Source: JAXLYE01 sp046351595
GTDB taxonomy: Bacteria > Myxococcota_A > Polyangia > Palsa-1104 > JAEUJZ01
Length of the DNA: 64,000 nt
Assembly (NCBI GenBank): GCA_046351595.1
Contig: JAXLYE010000004.1
Coordinates: 744,001-808,000, forward strand
Direction of reading: 5' to 3'
Shown: one piece after another, positions 17,507 through 26,530 of the stretch
How the letters are laid out: the number at the start of each line of letters is the position of its first letter
Numbering within the stretch: position 1 is the stretch's first letter
Program-made: the position numbers and the translations under genes
Notes under the pieces: model-generated
Databases searched by the model: none
What the model saw: the letters and a program-made list of their open reading frames with translations, nothing else
What the model was told of the DNA's origin: nothing

Positions 17507-17568
17507 AGCAAGGCCGCGGTGGCGCGGTGGCGCAGTACCAGGCGCCGCGCCCGTAGTCTCGGACGCGG

Positions 17569-19416
17569 CTACTTGGCCGCGAGCTTGGCCGGCTGCGCGA
17601 CGGGGACCTGGGGCGCACCGGCCGGCGACGTGCCCGCCGCGGCGCCCTGCGCGGTGCTCGCCGCGACGCCGGCCGCCAGGTTCGAAGCGGCAGGGCTCTG
17701 CGGGTTCAGGGTGCGCACCCGCAGCCGCACCTTGCGCAGCCCGCGGTGCGTATCGATCTGCGGCACGAACGCCACCTGCAGCTTGGCCCCGCTCAGGAGC
17801 TCGTTGGCCTTGTTGCCCAGGCCGAAGCCGATGGCGTCGCGCACGGTGTGGCCGGTGCGCAGCGTGATCTGCAGGTGGCCGGAGCCGACGACGCGGTGGC
17901 GCACCAGCTCGGCGTCGCGCAGCAGGAACAGCGGCTCGGTGTTGCCGACTCCGAACGGCTCGAGCAGCGTCATCTCCTGCGCAAGGCGCTCGTCGACCTC
18001 GTCGAGCGACACCAGGGCATCGACCAGGGTCTCGCTGGTCGGCGGCACCGAGCCGAGCTGCTGGCGATAGGAGCTGCACAGCGTCTCGCGCAGCGCGTCG
18101 AGGTTGCTCATGTGCAGCGACAGACCGGCCGCCGCCGCGTGCCCGCCGAAGCGCAGGAGCAGCGGCGCCGCCGCCTGCAGCCCCTGGTACATGTGGAACT
18201 TCTGCGCCGTGCGCGCCGAGCCGCGCCCGACCTCTTCTTCGAACGCGATGACCACCGCGGGCCGGTTGTAGACGTCGACGAGCTTGGCCGCGACGATGCC
18301 GACGACGCCGGCGTGCCAGCCCTGCGCACCGACGACCAGCACAGCCGGATCGCCGGCCGCGAGCTGCTCCTCGACCTGCGCCTTGGCCTCGCGCAGCACG
18401 CCCTCCTGCACGGCCTGGCGCTTGGTGTTCATCTCGTTGCACGCCTCAGCGTGCTGCCGCGCCTTGCGCTGGTCGGTCTCGATCAGCAGCGACAGCGCCT
18501 CGCTGGCATCGCCGAGGCGGCCGGGCGCGTTCAGCCGCGGCGCCAGCCGGAACGCGACGTCCGAGGCGCAGCTCGCGCCTTCGTCGAGACCGACGATCTC
18601 GCAGAGCGCGCGCAGGCCCGGGCGCTGGCAGCGCTTGAGCTCCTTGAGGCCGGCGTGCACGAGCACCCGGTTCTCGTCGGACAGCGGCGCCAGATCGGCG
18701 ATCGTCCCGACCGCGACTAGATCCAGGAAGTCGCGCAGGTCCGGCAGGTGCGGCCAGCCCGCGGTGCGCAGCCGCGTGCGCAGCGCCGCCGCCAGGTAGA
18801 ACGCGACCCCGACGGAGGCCAGCCCCTTGAACGGGAAGGCGCAGCCGGGCTGGTGCGGATTTAGGAGAGCCAGCGCCTCGGGCGGTCGCTCCGGCACCTG
18901 GTGGTGGTCGACGACGATGACGTCGATGCCCATGCCGCGGCACAGGGTCAGCGTCTCGTGATCCGAGGTGCCGCAGTCGCCGGTGACGATGAGCGAGCAG
19001 CCGACCGCCGCCAGATCGTAGGCGTCGGCCTTGCCGAAGCCGTAGCCGTCGCCGCGCCGCGCCACCCGGGGTGAGACGTTGGCGCCCGCCCGGTTGAGGA
19101 AGTCGGTGAGCAGGGCGCAGGTGGTGATGCCGTCTACGTCGTAGTCGCCGAAGATGCCGATGACCTCGCGGTCCAGCACCGCGCGCTTGAGCCGCTCGAC
19201 CGCCAGCGCGAAGCCGGCCATCGGCAGCGGACCCTCGGGCGGCCGCAGATCGTTCAGGCGCGGATCCAGGAAGCGGCGCGCCTCCTGCTCGTCCTTGACG
19301 CCGCGGTTGATGAGGAGCTGGGCGGTGAGGTGACGCAGCCCGAGCCGCTCGGCAAGCAGGCGCGCGCGGCGGGGGTCCGCGGGCCGTACGACAAACCGGG
19401 CAGAGCTCGAGTCCAT
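17569..19416 (-). CDS. recJ: Single-stranded-DNA-specific exonuclease RecJ
   Basis: About 615 residues. DHH-family nuclease: motif I GDYDVDGITT, the DHH motif VIVVDHHQVPE, and the DHHA1 motif RFGGHAAAAGLSLH. The C-terminal OB-fold region (AFVPQIDTHRGLRKVRLRV) is followed by an Ala/Pro tail. 5'-3' exonuclease of recombination and mismatch repair. ATG 19416 is taken as start (MDSSSARFVVRPAD); a TTG at 19452 in the same frame is possible. Divergent from the SGNH-like gene, about 100 bases apart. Confidence 0.95.
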   Translation of the reverse strand: MDSSSARFVVRPADPRRARLLAERLGLRHLTAQLLINRGVKDEQEARRFLDPRLNDLRPPEGPLPMAGFALAVERLKRAVLDREVIGIFGDYDVDGITTCALLTDFLNRAGANVSPRVARRGDGYGFGKADAYDLAAVGCSLIVTGDCGTSDHETLTLCRGMGIDVIVVDHHQVPERPPEALALLNPHQPGCAFPFKGLASVGVAFYLAAALRTRLRTAGWPHLPDLRDFLDLVAVGTIADLAPLSDENRVLVHAGLKELKRCQRPGLRALCEIVGLDEGASCASDVAFRLAPRLNAPGRLGDASEALSLLIETDQRKARQHAEACNEMNTKRQAVQEGVLREAKAQVEEQLAAGDPAVLVVGAQGWHAGVVGIVAAKLVDVYNRPAVVIAFEEEVGRGSARTAQKFHMYQGLQAAAPLLLRFGGHAAAAGLSLHMSNLDALRETLCSSYRQQLGSVPPTSETLVDALVSLDEVDERLAQEMTLLEPFGVGNTEPLFLLRDAELVRHRVVGSGHLQITLRTGHTVRDAIGFGLGNKANELLSGAKLQVAFVPQIDTHRGLRKVRLRVRTLNPQSPAASNLAAGVAASTAQGAAAGTSPAGAPQVPVAQPAKLAAK

Positions 19417-19508
19417 TCCGTCGATAAGAGGGTCGGCGCTTGGCGAAGTCAAGTCTTAGGCCCGACCTGGCGACGAGGACGCGGCTTCCATCGCATGGCG
19501 GCCGAAGC

Positions 19509-19514
19509 TACAGT
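19509..19514 (+). promoter_or_regulatory. -10 element TACAGT, leaderless GTG start
   Basis: TACAGT ends 6 bases before GTG 19521. CTTCCA 18 bases upstream could be a weak -35. Confidence 0.45.
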
Positions 19515-19520
19515 CCGGCC

Positions 19521-20816
19521 GTGCGCTCGCTGCGGCCGCTTGGCTTTGCGCTCCTGTTCCTCGCGCTGCTCGAGGGGGCGCTGCGCGTGCTCTGCGACCC
19601 GGACCCACGTGTGCTGCGCGATCCGCTGCACCCCTACGGCTGCTTCGCCGACGCCGAGCAGGAGCGCCTGCTGCGCGCTCGGGCCGCCGACGCCGCGCCG
19701 GGCGCAAAAAGAGACACCGAAGGCGCCGAGGACGTAGACGTGGTGCTGCTGGGGGACTCGGTGCTGGCCTCGACCGACAACGCCCCCGGCGAGCGCCTGA
19801 GCGACGCCCTGTCGCAGGCCCTGCCGGCGGCGCTGACAGCGGCGGCGGGCGGCGGCAAGGTGCGGGCGCCGCAGGTCCGCGTCTACACCCTGGCCGAGGG
19901 CGGGGCGCGGGCCGCCGATCAGTACGCGGCGCTGCGGCGCCTGGCCGCGGGGCTGGCCGCGCTGCCGGCAGCTGCCGCGGGCGCCCCGGAGGCCTCGGTT
20001 TCGGCCTCGGGACACGGGCGCCGCCCCTTGGTCATCCTGCTGTCGAGCAACGTCCTCTTCTACTCGCAGCGGCACCGCCAGCCGGCGCTGCTGTTCCCCT
20101 GCCTGGGCGACTGGCTCGACGACGAGCCCGAGCTGCGCGCGCGGCTCGGCCTGCCGGCGCCCGCGGCCGGTGCCCTTCTCGACCGCATCGAGCGCCGCCT
20201 CACCGTCGCGCTCACTCGCGGCCTGTACCTGTTCCAGCAGCGCCGGCGCGTGTCCGAGCGGTTGTTTGGCGGCGATGGGCTGCCGCCGCGGCAGGCGCTG
20301 CGCGAGCGGCTCGTCGCGAGCGCGCGCCGCCTGCACGGGTCGCCGTCCCCGTCGACCGCAGGCGAGGATGTGGCGCTGCGCAACCGCCCCTGGTCCGAGC
20401 GCGGCCTCAAGCCGTCGCAGTTCCGCGCCCACTACGACCTGGTCCCGCCGGGCGCGCCCGAGGCGACCAACCTGCTCGCCAGCGCGCACCTCGCGCGCTA
20501 CCTCGGCGCCCACCCCGAGCTGCCGGTGACCGTCGTCGAGCTGGCGCAGAACCACGCGCTCGTCGGGCCGTGGACGGCGTCACCGGCGTACGCGGCGCTG
20601 CAGGACGGCCTCGCCGCGCGCTTCACCGCCGCGGGCGTCCGCGTCCTGCGCTACGACCGCCACCCGGCGCTGCGCTCGAACGACTTCATCGACCAGGACC
20701 ACCTGAGCGCCGAGGGCAACCGCCGGCTCGCCGCGCTACTGGCCGCCGATCTGGCGCCGCGCCTGCTCGCCGAGCTGTCGGGTCGCAGCGACGGCACATC
20801 GGCCCCCTCCCGGTGA
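19521..20816 (+). CDS. SGNH/AlgJ-like membrane-anchored hydrolase or acyltransferase partner
   Basis: 431 residues from GTG 19521; the frame is open further upstream, but the protein then begins with a clean signal anchor (VRSLRPLGFALLFLALLEG). Block I of the SGNH fold is VVLLGDSVLAS (nucleophilic Ser) and the C-terminal DQDHLSAEGNRRLAALL supplies the Asp-x-x-His pair. The middle is long and variable. Four bases before an MBOAT acyltransferase gene: AlgI/AlgJ-type pairs transfer acyl groups across the membrane to exopolysaccharides, which is the most likely role. Confidence 0.75.
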   Translation: MRSLRPLGFALLFLALLEGALRVLCDPDPRVLRDPLHPYGCFADAEQERLLRARAADAAPGAKRDTEGAEDVDVVLLGDSVLASTDNAPGERLSDALSQALPAALTAAAGGGKVRAPQVRVYTLAEGGARAADQYAALRRLAAGLAALPAAAAGAPEASVSASGHGRRPLVILLSSNVLFYSQRHRQPALLFPCLGDWLDDEPELRARLGLPAPAAGALLDRIERRLTVALTRGLYLFQQRRRVSERLFGGDGLPPRQALRERLVASARRLHGSPSPSTAGEDVALRNRPWSERGLKPSQFRAHYDLVPPGAPEATNLLASAHLARYLGAHPELPVTVVELAQNHALVGPWTASPAYAALQDGLAARFTAAGVRVLRYDRHPALRSNDFIDQDHLSAEGNRRLAALLAADLAPRLLAELSGRSDGTSAPSR

Positions 20817-20820
20817 GCGC

Positions 20821-22053
20821 GTGCAGCTCCTCAGCCTGACCTTCGGACTGTTCCTGCTCGTCGGCGTGCCGCTGTACTGGCTGGCGTCGGCGCGGCTGCG
20901 GCCGCACCTCCTGCTCGGGCTCAGCCTCGGCTTCTACGCGGCGGCGTCGCTCAAGCACGCGCTGCTCATCGTCGCGCTGGCGCTCTTCGTGTTCGCGGTC
21001 GGCGAGGCGCTGCAGCGACGGCCGCGGCGGCGCCTGCTGGCCGCGGGGGTCCTGGTCTGCGTCGCGGTGCTGGGCGTCTACAAGTACTCGCGCCTCCTGG
21101 TCCGCACTGTTCAGGAGATCCTGCCGCTGCTCGACCTGTACGGCGACGGCACCGAGGTGCTGGCCGCGGCCGATCGGCGGCTGCTGCTCCTGCGCGTCCC
21201 GCTCGGCATCTCGTTCTTCACCTTCGAGTTCGTGCACTACCTGGTCGACGCGCACGCCAGGCGCCTTGTGCCCGCGGGCGAGGCCGCCGCGCCGCCGGGC
21301 TCCCTGCTTTCGCGGCTGCTCAAGTTCCTGCTGTTCGCGCTGTTCTTCCCGACGCTGCTCGCCGGCCCGATCAAGCGCTACCAGCAGTTCGGTCCGCCCG
21401 CTGCGGCGCCGCGCGCGCCCGAGCTCGCGGCGGGGCTCACGCGCATCCTCATTGGCCTGGCCAAGAAGGTGCTGCTCGCCGACACGCTGGCCCTTGCCGC
21501 GGAGCGCCTGCAGCAGCCCGAGCTGGTTTCGACCGCCGGCCTGTGGCTCGGCATGTACGCCTACGCCGGCCAGATCTACCTCGACTTCTCGGGGTACTCG
21601 GACCTGGCCATCGGCACCTCGCTGCTGTTCGGCTACCGCATCCCCGAGAATTTCGACTGGCCCTACCGCGCCACCAGCCTGCAGGAGTTCTGGCGCCGCT
21701 GGCACATCTCGCTCTCGAGCTGGATCCGCGACTACCTGTTCATCCCGCTCGGCGGCTCGCGGCGGTCGCGGCTGCGGGTGGCGCTGAACCTGCTGGCGGT
21801 GATGGCGCTGTGCGGGCTGTGGCACGGTCCGGCGTGGCACTTCGTGGCCTGGGGCCTGTGGCACGGCGCGGGCCTGGGCCTGTCGCGGCTGTGGCGGCTG
21901 CGCTTCCCGCCGCCCGAGCGCCCGGGCCTCGGGCGCCGCGTCGGCTACGGGCTGCTGACCTTCCACTTCGTCTGCTTCGGCTGGGTGCTGTTCGCGGCGC
22001 CGACGCTGCGGGCGGCCGGTGTGGCGCTGGCGCGGCTGCTCGGGCTGCGCTAA
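20821..22053 (+). CDS. MBOAT family O-acyltransferase (AlgI/DltB-like)
   Basis: 410 residues, polytopic, GTG start 4 bases after the preceding stop. Signature segments: YLDFSGYSDLAIGTSLLFGY, EFWRRWHISLSSWIRDYLFI and CGLWHGPAWHFVAWGLWHG, the last containing the catalytic membrane His. It moves acyl groups across the inner membrane to an extracytoplasmic acceptor, with the SGNH-like protein as probable partner. Lacks flanking alginate or teichoic acid genes, so the acceptor is unknown. Confidence 0.9.
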   Translation: MQLLSLTFGLFLLVGVPLYWLASARLRPHLLLGLSLGFYAAASLKHALLIVALALFVFAVGEALQRRPRRRLLAAGVLVCVAVLGVYKYSRLLVRTVQEILPLLDLYGDGTEVLAAADRRLLLLRVPLGISFFTFEFVHYLVDAHARRLVPAGEAAAPPGSLLSRLLKFLLFALFFPTLLAGPIKRYQQFGPPAAAPRAPELAAGLTRILIGLAKKVLLADTLALAAERLQQPELVSTAGLWLGMYAYAGQIYLDFSGYSDLAIGTSLLFGYRIPENFDWPYRATSLQEFWRRWHISLSSWIRDYLFIPLGGSRRSRLRVALNLLAVMALCGLWHGPAWHFVAWGLWHGAGLGLSRLWRLRFPPPERPGLGRRVGYGLLTFHFVCFGWVLFAAPTLRAAGVALARLLGLR

Positions 22054-22088
22054 ACCGCGCCCCAGATGAAACCTGAAGTCTTGCGATA

Positions 22089-22142
22089 GGCGGGGGTGAC
22101 GCCGGAGGCAGGGCTCCCGACGCGCAAGCGGCGGGATGCCGC
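22089..22142 (+). other. Short run of three hairpins in an intergenic region
   Basis: Between the MBOAT gene and the next gene, GGCG/CGCC (22089-22103), GGAG/CTCC (22104-22117) and GCGGC/GCCGC (22128-22142) form three consecutive small stems. Could be a terminator or a structured leader; I match it to no known RNA family. Confidence 0.25.
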
Positions 22143-22297
22143 AGGCAAAAAGACCCGCGCCGATCCGTATCTCGTGCGGGGCGTGGTTTAGCGAGCGTCC
22201 AGAGCGGCTGCTCGCGGCGCTGCGCGTCGGGGGGCCGGGGGGGCCGTGACGCGGGCGGTCATTGACCTGGGCCTCAGCCATGGGCATGCTGCTGCCC

Positions 22298-22780
22298 ATG
22301 AAGCCCTCGATGCTTGTGTCTTGTTTGGTGTCCGTGCTCGCGCTCGGCGGGGCGCGGGCGGACGTGCGCCCCCCGGCCCAGACGCCTGCCAAGGAGAAGG
22401 CCGCGGCCAAGCAGCCCGGCAAGGCGGCACCGGCCCCGTCGCAGGAGGGCAGCCGCGACCCGGCCGCGCTGGCGCGTCGTGACCCGGCGATCGAGGCGCA
22501 GCTCAAGCAGGCGCGCGGCGGCCAGGACCAGGCCCCCGGCGCCGACGAGACCGTGACGACGATCGAGCTCGGCGGCCAGTGCGGCTTCGCCGGCTGCAGC
22601 TCGAGCTCGCTGGTCGCCTTCACGTTCCGGACGCGCGGCGCCAACACCGCGACGCGGTCGGTGCTGGCGCTGGTCAGCTGCGGCCCGGTGCCCAAGACGC
22701 CGTGCACGGTCGCGCCGGCCGAGGTCCGCCCGACCAACTCGCCGCAGCAGGCGCCGACGCCCTCGGCCCCGTCCAAGTAG
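22298..22780 (+). CDS. Hypothetical exported protein
   Basis: 160 residues from the ATG at 22298, chosen because it gives a classical signal peptide (MKPSMLVSCLVSVLALGGARA); two other ATGs and a TTG are in frame upstream. A Lys/Ala/Pro-rich linker is followed by a small domain with four Cys (GGQCGFAGCSSSSLVAF; VSCGPVPKTPCTV), probably two disulfides. No family recognised. The stop is 3 bases before the Nudix fusion gene, so they may be cotranscribed. Confidence 0.55.
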   Translation: MKPSMLVSCLVSVLALGGARADVRPPAQTPAKEKAAAKQPGKAAPAPSQEGSRDPAALARRDPAIEAQLKQARGGQDQAPGADETVTTIELGGQCGFAGCSSSSLVAFTFRTRGANTATRSVLALVSCGPVPKTPCTVAPAEVRPTNSPQQAPTPSAPSK

Positions 22781-22783
22781 CGG

Positions 22784-24043
22784 ATGGCGCCGCCGAGGCC
22801 GCAGGCGGTCTGCGCCCCAGAGCCCGTGCCGGCCGCGTTCTCGGCGTCCGTGTTCCTGGCCGGAGGCGAGACCTCCGACACATCCGGTGACAGCAGCCCG
22901 GCGCCGCGCGGGGCCGTGCTGGCGCACGCGCTCGAGCTCCTTGCCGGCAAGGGGTTCGACGGCGTCGTGCTGTCGCCGCTGCCGCGCGACGGCGTCCGCC
23001 CCGAGTCAGGAGAGCGCCTGCTCGCCTGGCAGGAGGAGGCGCTGCGGCTGAGCGACGTGCTCCTGCTGTGTGTGAGCGGCGCGCGCGGATCGCTGCCGAG
23101 CCAGGACGCGGAGCTGTGGGGGCAGTGGCAGCGCAGCGGCCGCATGGTCCTGTTCGCGCCGGGTCCGGCCGGTGCCGAGTCGCCGCTGCTGCGCGCCGCC
23201 GCCAAGGCCGGGGTGCCGGTCGGGCGCACGCTGGCCGAGGCGGTGCAGCACTGCCTCGGCCTGCTGCGCGGCAGCGCGCTGCGGCGCGGGGGCGAGCGGG
23301 CGGTGCCGCTGCCGCTGTGGCGCTCGCCGAGCTTCCAGAGCTGGTACCGCGCCCTGCGCCGCGCCGGCCACCGCCTGGACGACGCGCAGGTGGAGTGGAC
23401 CTACCGCTCGCGCGGCAACGGCCGGCCGCCGCTTCTGTGGGCGATGCGGCCGCGCGTCTACATCCCGACCGAGCGGCGGCACAAAGCGGGCGAGGTCGTG
23501 GTCGGCCGCACCGACGTCAGCGCGACGGTGCTGTACCACCGCGGCGGCGGTCACGGCCTGCACGACACGCTGGTGGTGCTGGTGCGCGAGTTCCGCTCGG
23601 CGGTGCGCAACGGCTCGGGCTTCGGCCTGATGCTGCCGGGCGGCTCGTCGGCGCAGGCGAGCGAGCGCGAGCAGGATCCGCGGCGCACCGCGCTCAAGGA
23701 GGTCCACGAAGAGACCGGCCTGCTGCTCGAGACGGCGCAGCTCGAGGCGGTGCCGGCCGGGGACCGCCAGCTCATGGCGTCGCTGTCGAGCCACCACGCA
23801 TACCTGTATCGCGCCGAGCTCAGCGACACGCAGCTGGCGCTGCTGCAGGCGGACGCCGCGGGCAGCCGCTCGCACGGCGCCAACCCCAACGAGCGCTGCT
23901 ACGTCACGCTGCGCACCGTCGGCTCGCTGCTGGCCGACCAGGACCTCGACTGGAGCCAGCTCGGCATGGTCCTTTTGGCGCTGCAGCCCGACCGGGACAA
24001 GGACAAGGACAGGGACAGGGAAACAGACAAGGCCAAGTCCTGA
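22784..24043 (+). CDS. Nucleoside 2-deoxyribosyltransferase-like domain fused to Nudix hydrolase
   Basis: 419 residues. The N-terminal part (SVFLAGGETSD, GFDGVVLSPLPRDG, WQEEALRLSDVLLLCVSG) has the pattern of the nucleoside 2-deoxyribosyltransferase-like fold. Residues about 230-400 form a Nudix domain: VLVREFRSA, LPGGSSAQ and the box LKEVHEETGLLLE. Relative to the consensus (Gx5Ex7REUxEExGU) the spacing before the box carries extra residues and Arg is Lys, so substrate handling may differ. Cytosolic; the tail is a run of DK/DR repeats. Suggests nucleotide or nucleotide-derivative turnover. Function not established. Confidence 0.75.
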   Translation: MAPPRPQAVCAPEPVPAAFSASVFLAGGETSDTSGDSSPAPRGAVLAHALELLAGKGFDGVVLSPLPRDGVRPESGERLLAWQEEALRLSDVLLLCVSGARGSLPSQDAELWGQWQRSGRMVLFAPGPAGAESPLLRAAAKAGVPVGRTLAEAVQHCLGLLRGSALRRGGERAVPLPLWRSPSFQSWYRALRRAGHRLDDAQVEWTYRSRGNGRPPLLWAMRPRVYIPTERRHKAGEVVVGRTDVSATVLYHRGGGHGLHDTLVVLVREFRSAVRNGSGFGLMLPGGSSAQASEREQDPRRTALKEVHEETGLLLETAQLEAVPAGDRQLMASLSSHHAYLYRAELSDTQLALLQADAAGSRSHGANPNERCYVTLRTVGSLLADQDLDWSQLGMVLLALQPDRDKDKDRDRETDKAKS

Positions 24044-24055
24044 GCTCGCGTCCGG

Positions 24056-24913
24056 TCAGCGCGCGGCGCGCGCCAGGAGCGTAGCCGGCAGCACCCGCGG
24101 ACGCGGCGCCGGCAGCGCGCGCTGGATGCGGGCCACGAGCGCGCTGCGCAGCGACGAGAACCGCGCCCACAGCACCGGCCCCAGGCCGATGAGCAGCGCG
24201 ATGCGCCCCGAGTCGCGGTCCATGCGCGCAAGGATCGCCTCGCGCTCCTCGGCCTGCGGCGCCGCGAGCAGCGCCAGCACGTCGGTCCACACGCGGTCGC
24301 GCCAGTACTTGAGGACCGCCATCACCAGCCGCGACAGCGTCGCCTGCACGCGCGGCAGCGACACCACCAGCCGCGTCACCGGGCAGCCGTAGCGCTCGGC
24401 GAGCAGCAGCATGCACTCGGGCAGCGCCGCGGCGAGGATCTCATTGACCGCGTCGTGATCGTGGCGGTAGCGGGCCAGCAGCCGCTCGTCGTGCTGCGCG
24501 CCGTGGCCGACGATGTTGTCGTAGATGCCCTGCGCGAGATCGAAGTTGATGTGGGCGTTGATGCCGAGCAGCGCGTCCTGCGCCGGCAGCGTCAGCGGAT
24601 TCCCGGCGCAGGCGTAGGCGATGCGCCACGCGGAGCTCGGCTGCGCGGCCTGCGTCAGCGACGCCACCAGCGACTCGAAGTAGCGCTCGGCGAAGAGCCC
24701 GGCCAGGCGCGCGATCCACATCGGCTCCTGGAAGCGCGAGCCGTGCTGGATCTCCTCGGCGACGCGGCGGGTGATGATGCCGTAGACATCGGGGAAGACG
24801 GCCCTCGCATCGTTCTTGTCGCGCAGGCGGGCGACTACCTGGCTCAGGCTCTGGAGAGCCGTGAACACGTCCTTGGGAGCCACGCAAACGCCATCGAGCA
24901 GCAGGGTCGTCAT
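24056..24913 (-). CDS. DUF5995 family protein
   Basis: 285 residues from ATG 24913 (MTTLLLDGVCV). All-helical. The segments YGIITRRVAEEIQHGSRFQ, LAGLFAERYFESL, WRIAYACAG and LLGINAHINFDLAQGI, with several conserved His and Asp, are those of DUF5995, which is common in actinobacteria and myxobacteria. No signal peptide. Convergent with the Nudix fusion, 12 bases apart. Molecular role unknown. Confidence 0.75.
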   Translation of the reverse strand: MTTLLLDGVCVAPKDVFTALQSLSQVVARLRDKNDARAVFPDVYGIITRRVAEEIQHGSRFQEPMWIARLAGLFAERYFESLVASLTQAAQPSSAWRIAYACAGNPLTLPAQDALLGINAHINFDLAQGIYDNIVGHGAQHDERLLARYRHDHDAVNEILAAALPECMLLLAERYGCPVTRLVVSLPRVQATLSRLVMAVLKYWRDRVWTDVLALLAAPQAEEREAILARMDRDSGRIALLIGLGPVLWARFSSLRSALVARIQRALPAPRPRVLPATLLARAAR

Positions 24914-25206
24914 GCAGACCCAACCTTGCAGGCCCGGTGCCAAGCCCCGCGAGTAGGTAGTTTTACCGACGGGAGCGCTGCCTCCGGAGGCGCCCCGGTG
25001 CCGGAGCTCTCCGAGGGCGGAACGAAACGGCGCGGGCGCGGGATCGTGCACTCCGCCGCGCGTCCGCTGCGGCTAAGCAGGCGTAGTCACAAGCGGTGCA
25101 CGCGGCCGGCGCGAGCCCCCGGAGCGGTGCCGCCGCTGCGGATGAGCTCGGACGGGGCTGCGTCTTTTCCGCATGGCCCTTGCATATTATCCGTGGCCAA
25201 TCGCGC

Positions 25207-25368
25207 TTACTTCCTGGGCAGGTTGAACAGGAAGGAGAGCGCGGCAAAGACCAGCGCCACAACAAAGATGATCTTGGCGAATCCGGCTGCGCCGGCCGCG
25301 ATGCTCGTGAAGCCGAATACCGCCGCGATGAGCGCGATGACCAGCATGACTGCGACCCAGTAGAACAT
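25207..25368 (-). CDS. DUF1328 small membrane protein (YtjA family)
   Basis: 53 residues, two membrane helices: FYWVAVMLVIALIAAVFGF and AAGFAKIIFVVALVFAALSF, ending LFNLPRK. This is the complete length and sequence pattern of the YtjA/DUF1328 family, usually stress-induced. Start ATG 25368 follows AGGAGG with ideal spacing. Confidence 0.9.
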   Translation of the reverse strand: MFYWVAVMLVIALIAAVFGFTSIAAGAAGFAKIIFVVALVFAALSFLFNLPRK

Positions 25369-25816
25369 GGTGACCCTCCTGGCTTCATTGCGTTTGGCTG
25401 TACAAAGCCTGGACACAGCAACTCAGGTGCCGCTCGCGGGGTCGCAGCGGACGGAGTCCCGTTAACAACGCAAAGGACAAGGGCTCTGGCCGCGTTTTTT
25501 TCTATGAAAGGAGGGGGCCGTCGCGAGGGGAGATCTTGGCCGGACCTTCATGCGGCGGCTGTAGCAATGCGGCCCACTGTGCGCTAGGAGCACAGCACAG
25601 TGCCGCAGCGAGCCTCCGACGGAGTGAGCGTGCTCTTGTGACACAGCGTGACTCGCGAGCGCAGGCGCTCAGCCGAACGCTGCGTAGGGGATCTCCTGGC
25701 GCGGTGCGAGCCAGCGACGGGAAGCTCGGCAGCCGGGCGGGGGCGGAGCGGCTCGGCACGTTCCCTGCTGAAGGCTGCTTCGGGCGCAGCGAGCTGGCCC
25801 CCGTAAGGAGAAGCCC
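25369..25816. other. Intergenic region of about 450 bases
   Basis: Between divergent stress-type genes. Lower GC than its surroundings. Contains a T tract (CGCGTTTTTTTC at about 25493-25504) preceded by AACGC...GCGTT, which could be a weak terminator or, read the other way, an A-rich promoter element. No open frame looks coding. Confidence 0.5.
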
Positions 25817-26530
25817 ATGATGATGTCCAGCGACGAGCTCAAGAGCCGGATCGAAGCCAAGCGGCACCAGCTGCAGGCCCGGCTGAGCGAGCTCAAGGCG
25901 AACACCCAGCAAGCGGCAGCGCACGTCGCCGCCGACGCACGGGAGGAGCTCGCGCACGTCGAGGGGCGGCTCCGCGAGCTGGGCGAGCTGCTGCGCGAAG
26001 GCTGGGAGAACGTCACCGAGCGCATCAGCGACCGGCTCCGGTCCTGGCTCAAGACCACCGACGCCCACGGCAACGCCAGCGGCATCGAGGTCACGGCCCT
26101 GGACGGTGGCAAGGATGCGGGGAGCCCGGCTGCTGCCCGGCTCGGTGAGAGTGAGCGGTCCGCTGAGGGGGTCGCAGGGAAGGTCCCGGACAAGGTCGGG
26201 GACCCGGTCGCCGACAGGGTCGGCGGCGAGGTCGAGGAGAAGGTCGAGGCGCGGTCGGCCGCGGGTGTGAAGGGGCAGGGCGAGGACAAGGTCGGCGGCG
26301 CGCAGCAATCGACGGAGGGCGTGGAGGGCAGGGCACAGGAGACGGCGGCTGACCGGACGCAGTCAGCCGCCGGCAGGGTGCAGGGTTCTGCCGAGGACGG
26401 GTCGCAGGTCGGCGGGCGGGTTGAGGTGAAGGGCGTGGCGTCGGGCGGGGTGCGTGGCGACGGTCTTCGGGATGGGTCGGGCTCGGCCCAGGACGGTTCG
26501 CGAGGGCGAGGGCCCTCGGTGACCACCTAG
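25817..26530 (+). CDS. Hydrophilic helical protein with repetitive tail, probable stress protein
   Basis: 237 residues. The first 85 form a predicted coiled coil (MSSDELKSRIEAKRHQLQAR, LAHVEGRLRELGELLREGW, ERISDRLRSWLKTTD). The remainder is Gly/Ala/Glu/Lys/Asp-rich and irregularly repetitive (VAGKVPDKVGD, ADRVGGEVEEKVEA, KGQGEDKVGG), like LEA or CsbD-type desiccation proteins. TAAGGAG is 7 bases before the first of three consecutive ATGs. Neighbouring DUF1328 supports a stress role. Cytosolic; exact function unknown. Confidence 0.7.
   Translation: MMMSSDELKSRIEAKRHQLQARLSELKANTQQAAAHVAADAREELAHVEGRLRELGELLREGWENVTERISDRLRSWLKTTDAHGNASGIEVTALDGGKDAGSPAAARLGESERSAEGVAGKVPDKVGDPVADRVGGEVEEKVEARSAAGVKGQGEDKVGGAQQSTEGVEGRAQETAADRTQSAAGRVQGSAEDGSQVGGRVEVKGVASGGVRGDGLRDGSGSAQDGSRGRGPSVTT

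Noticed and set aside
16025..18442. 805-codon minus-strand frame antisense to the glycosyltransferase
   Set aside because: Arg/Gln/His-rich composition typical of GC-rich shadow frames; no domains, no start signals.
20686..23229. 847-codon minus-strand frame across the MBOAT gene
   Set aside because: Shadow frame; the plus-strand MBOAT and neighbouring genes have conserved motifs there.
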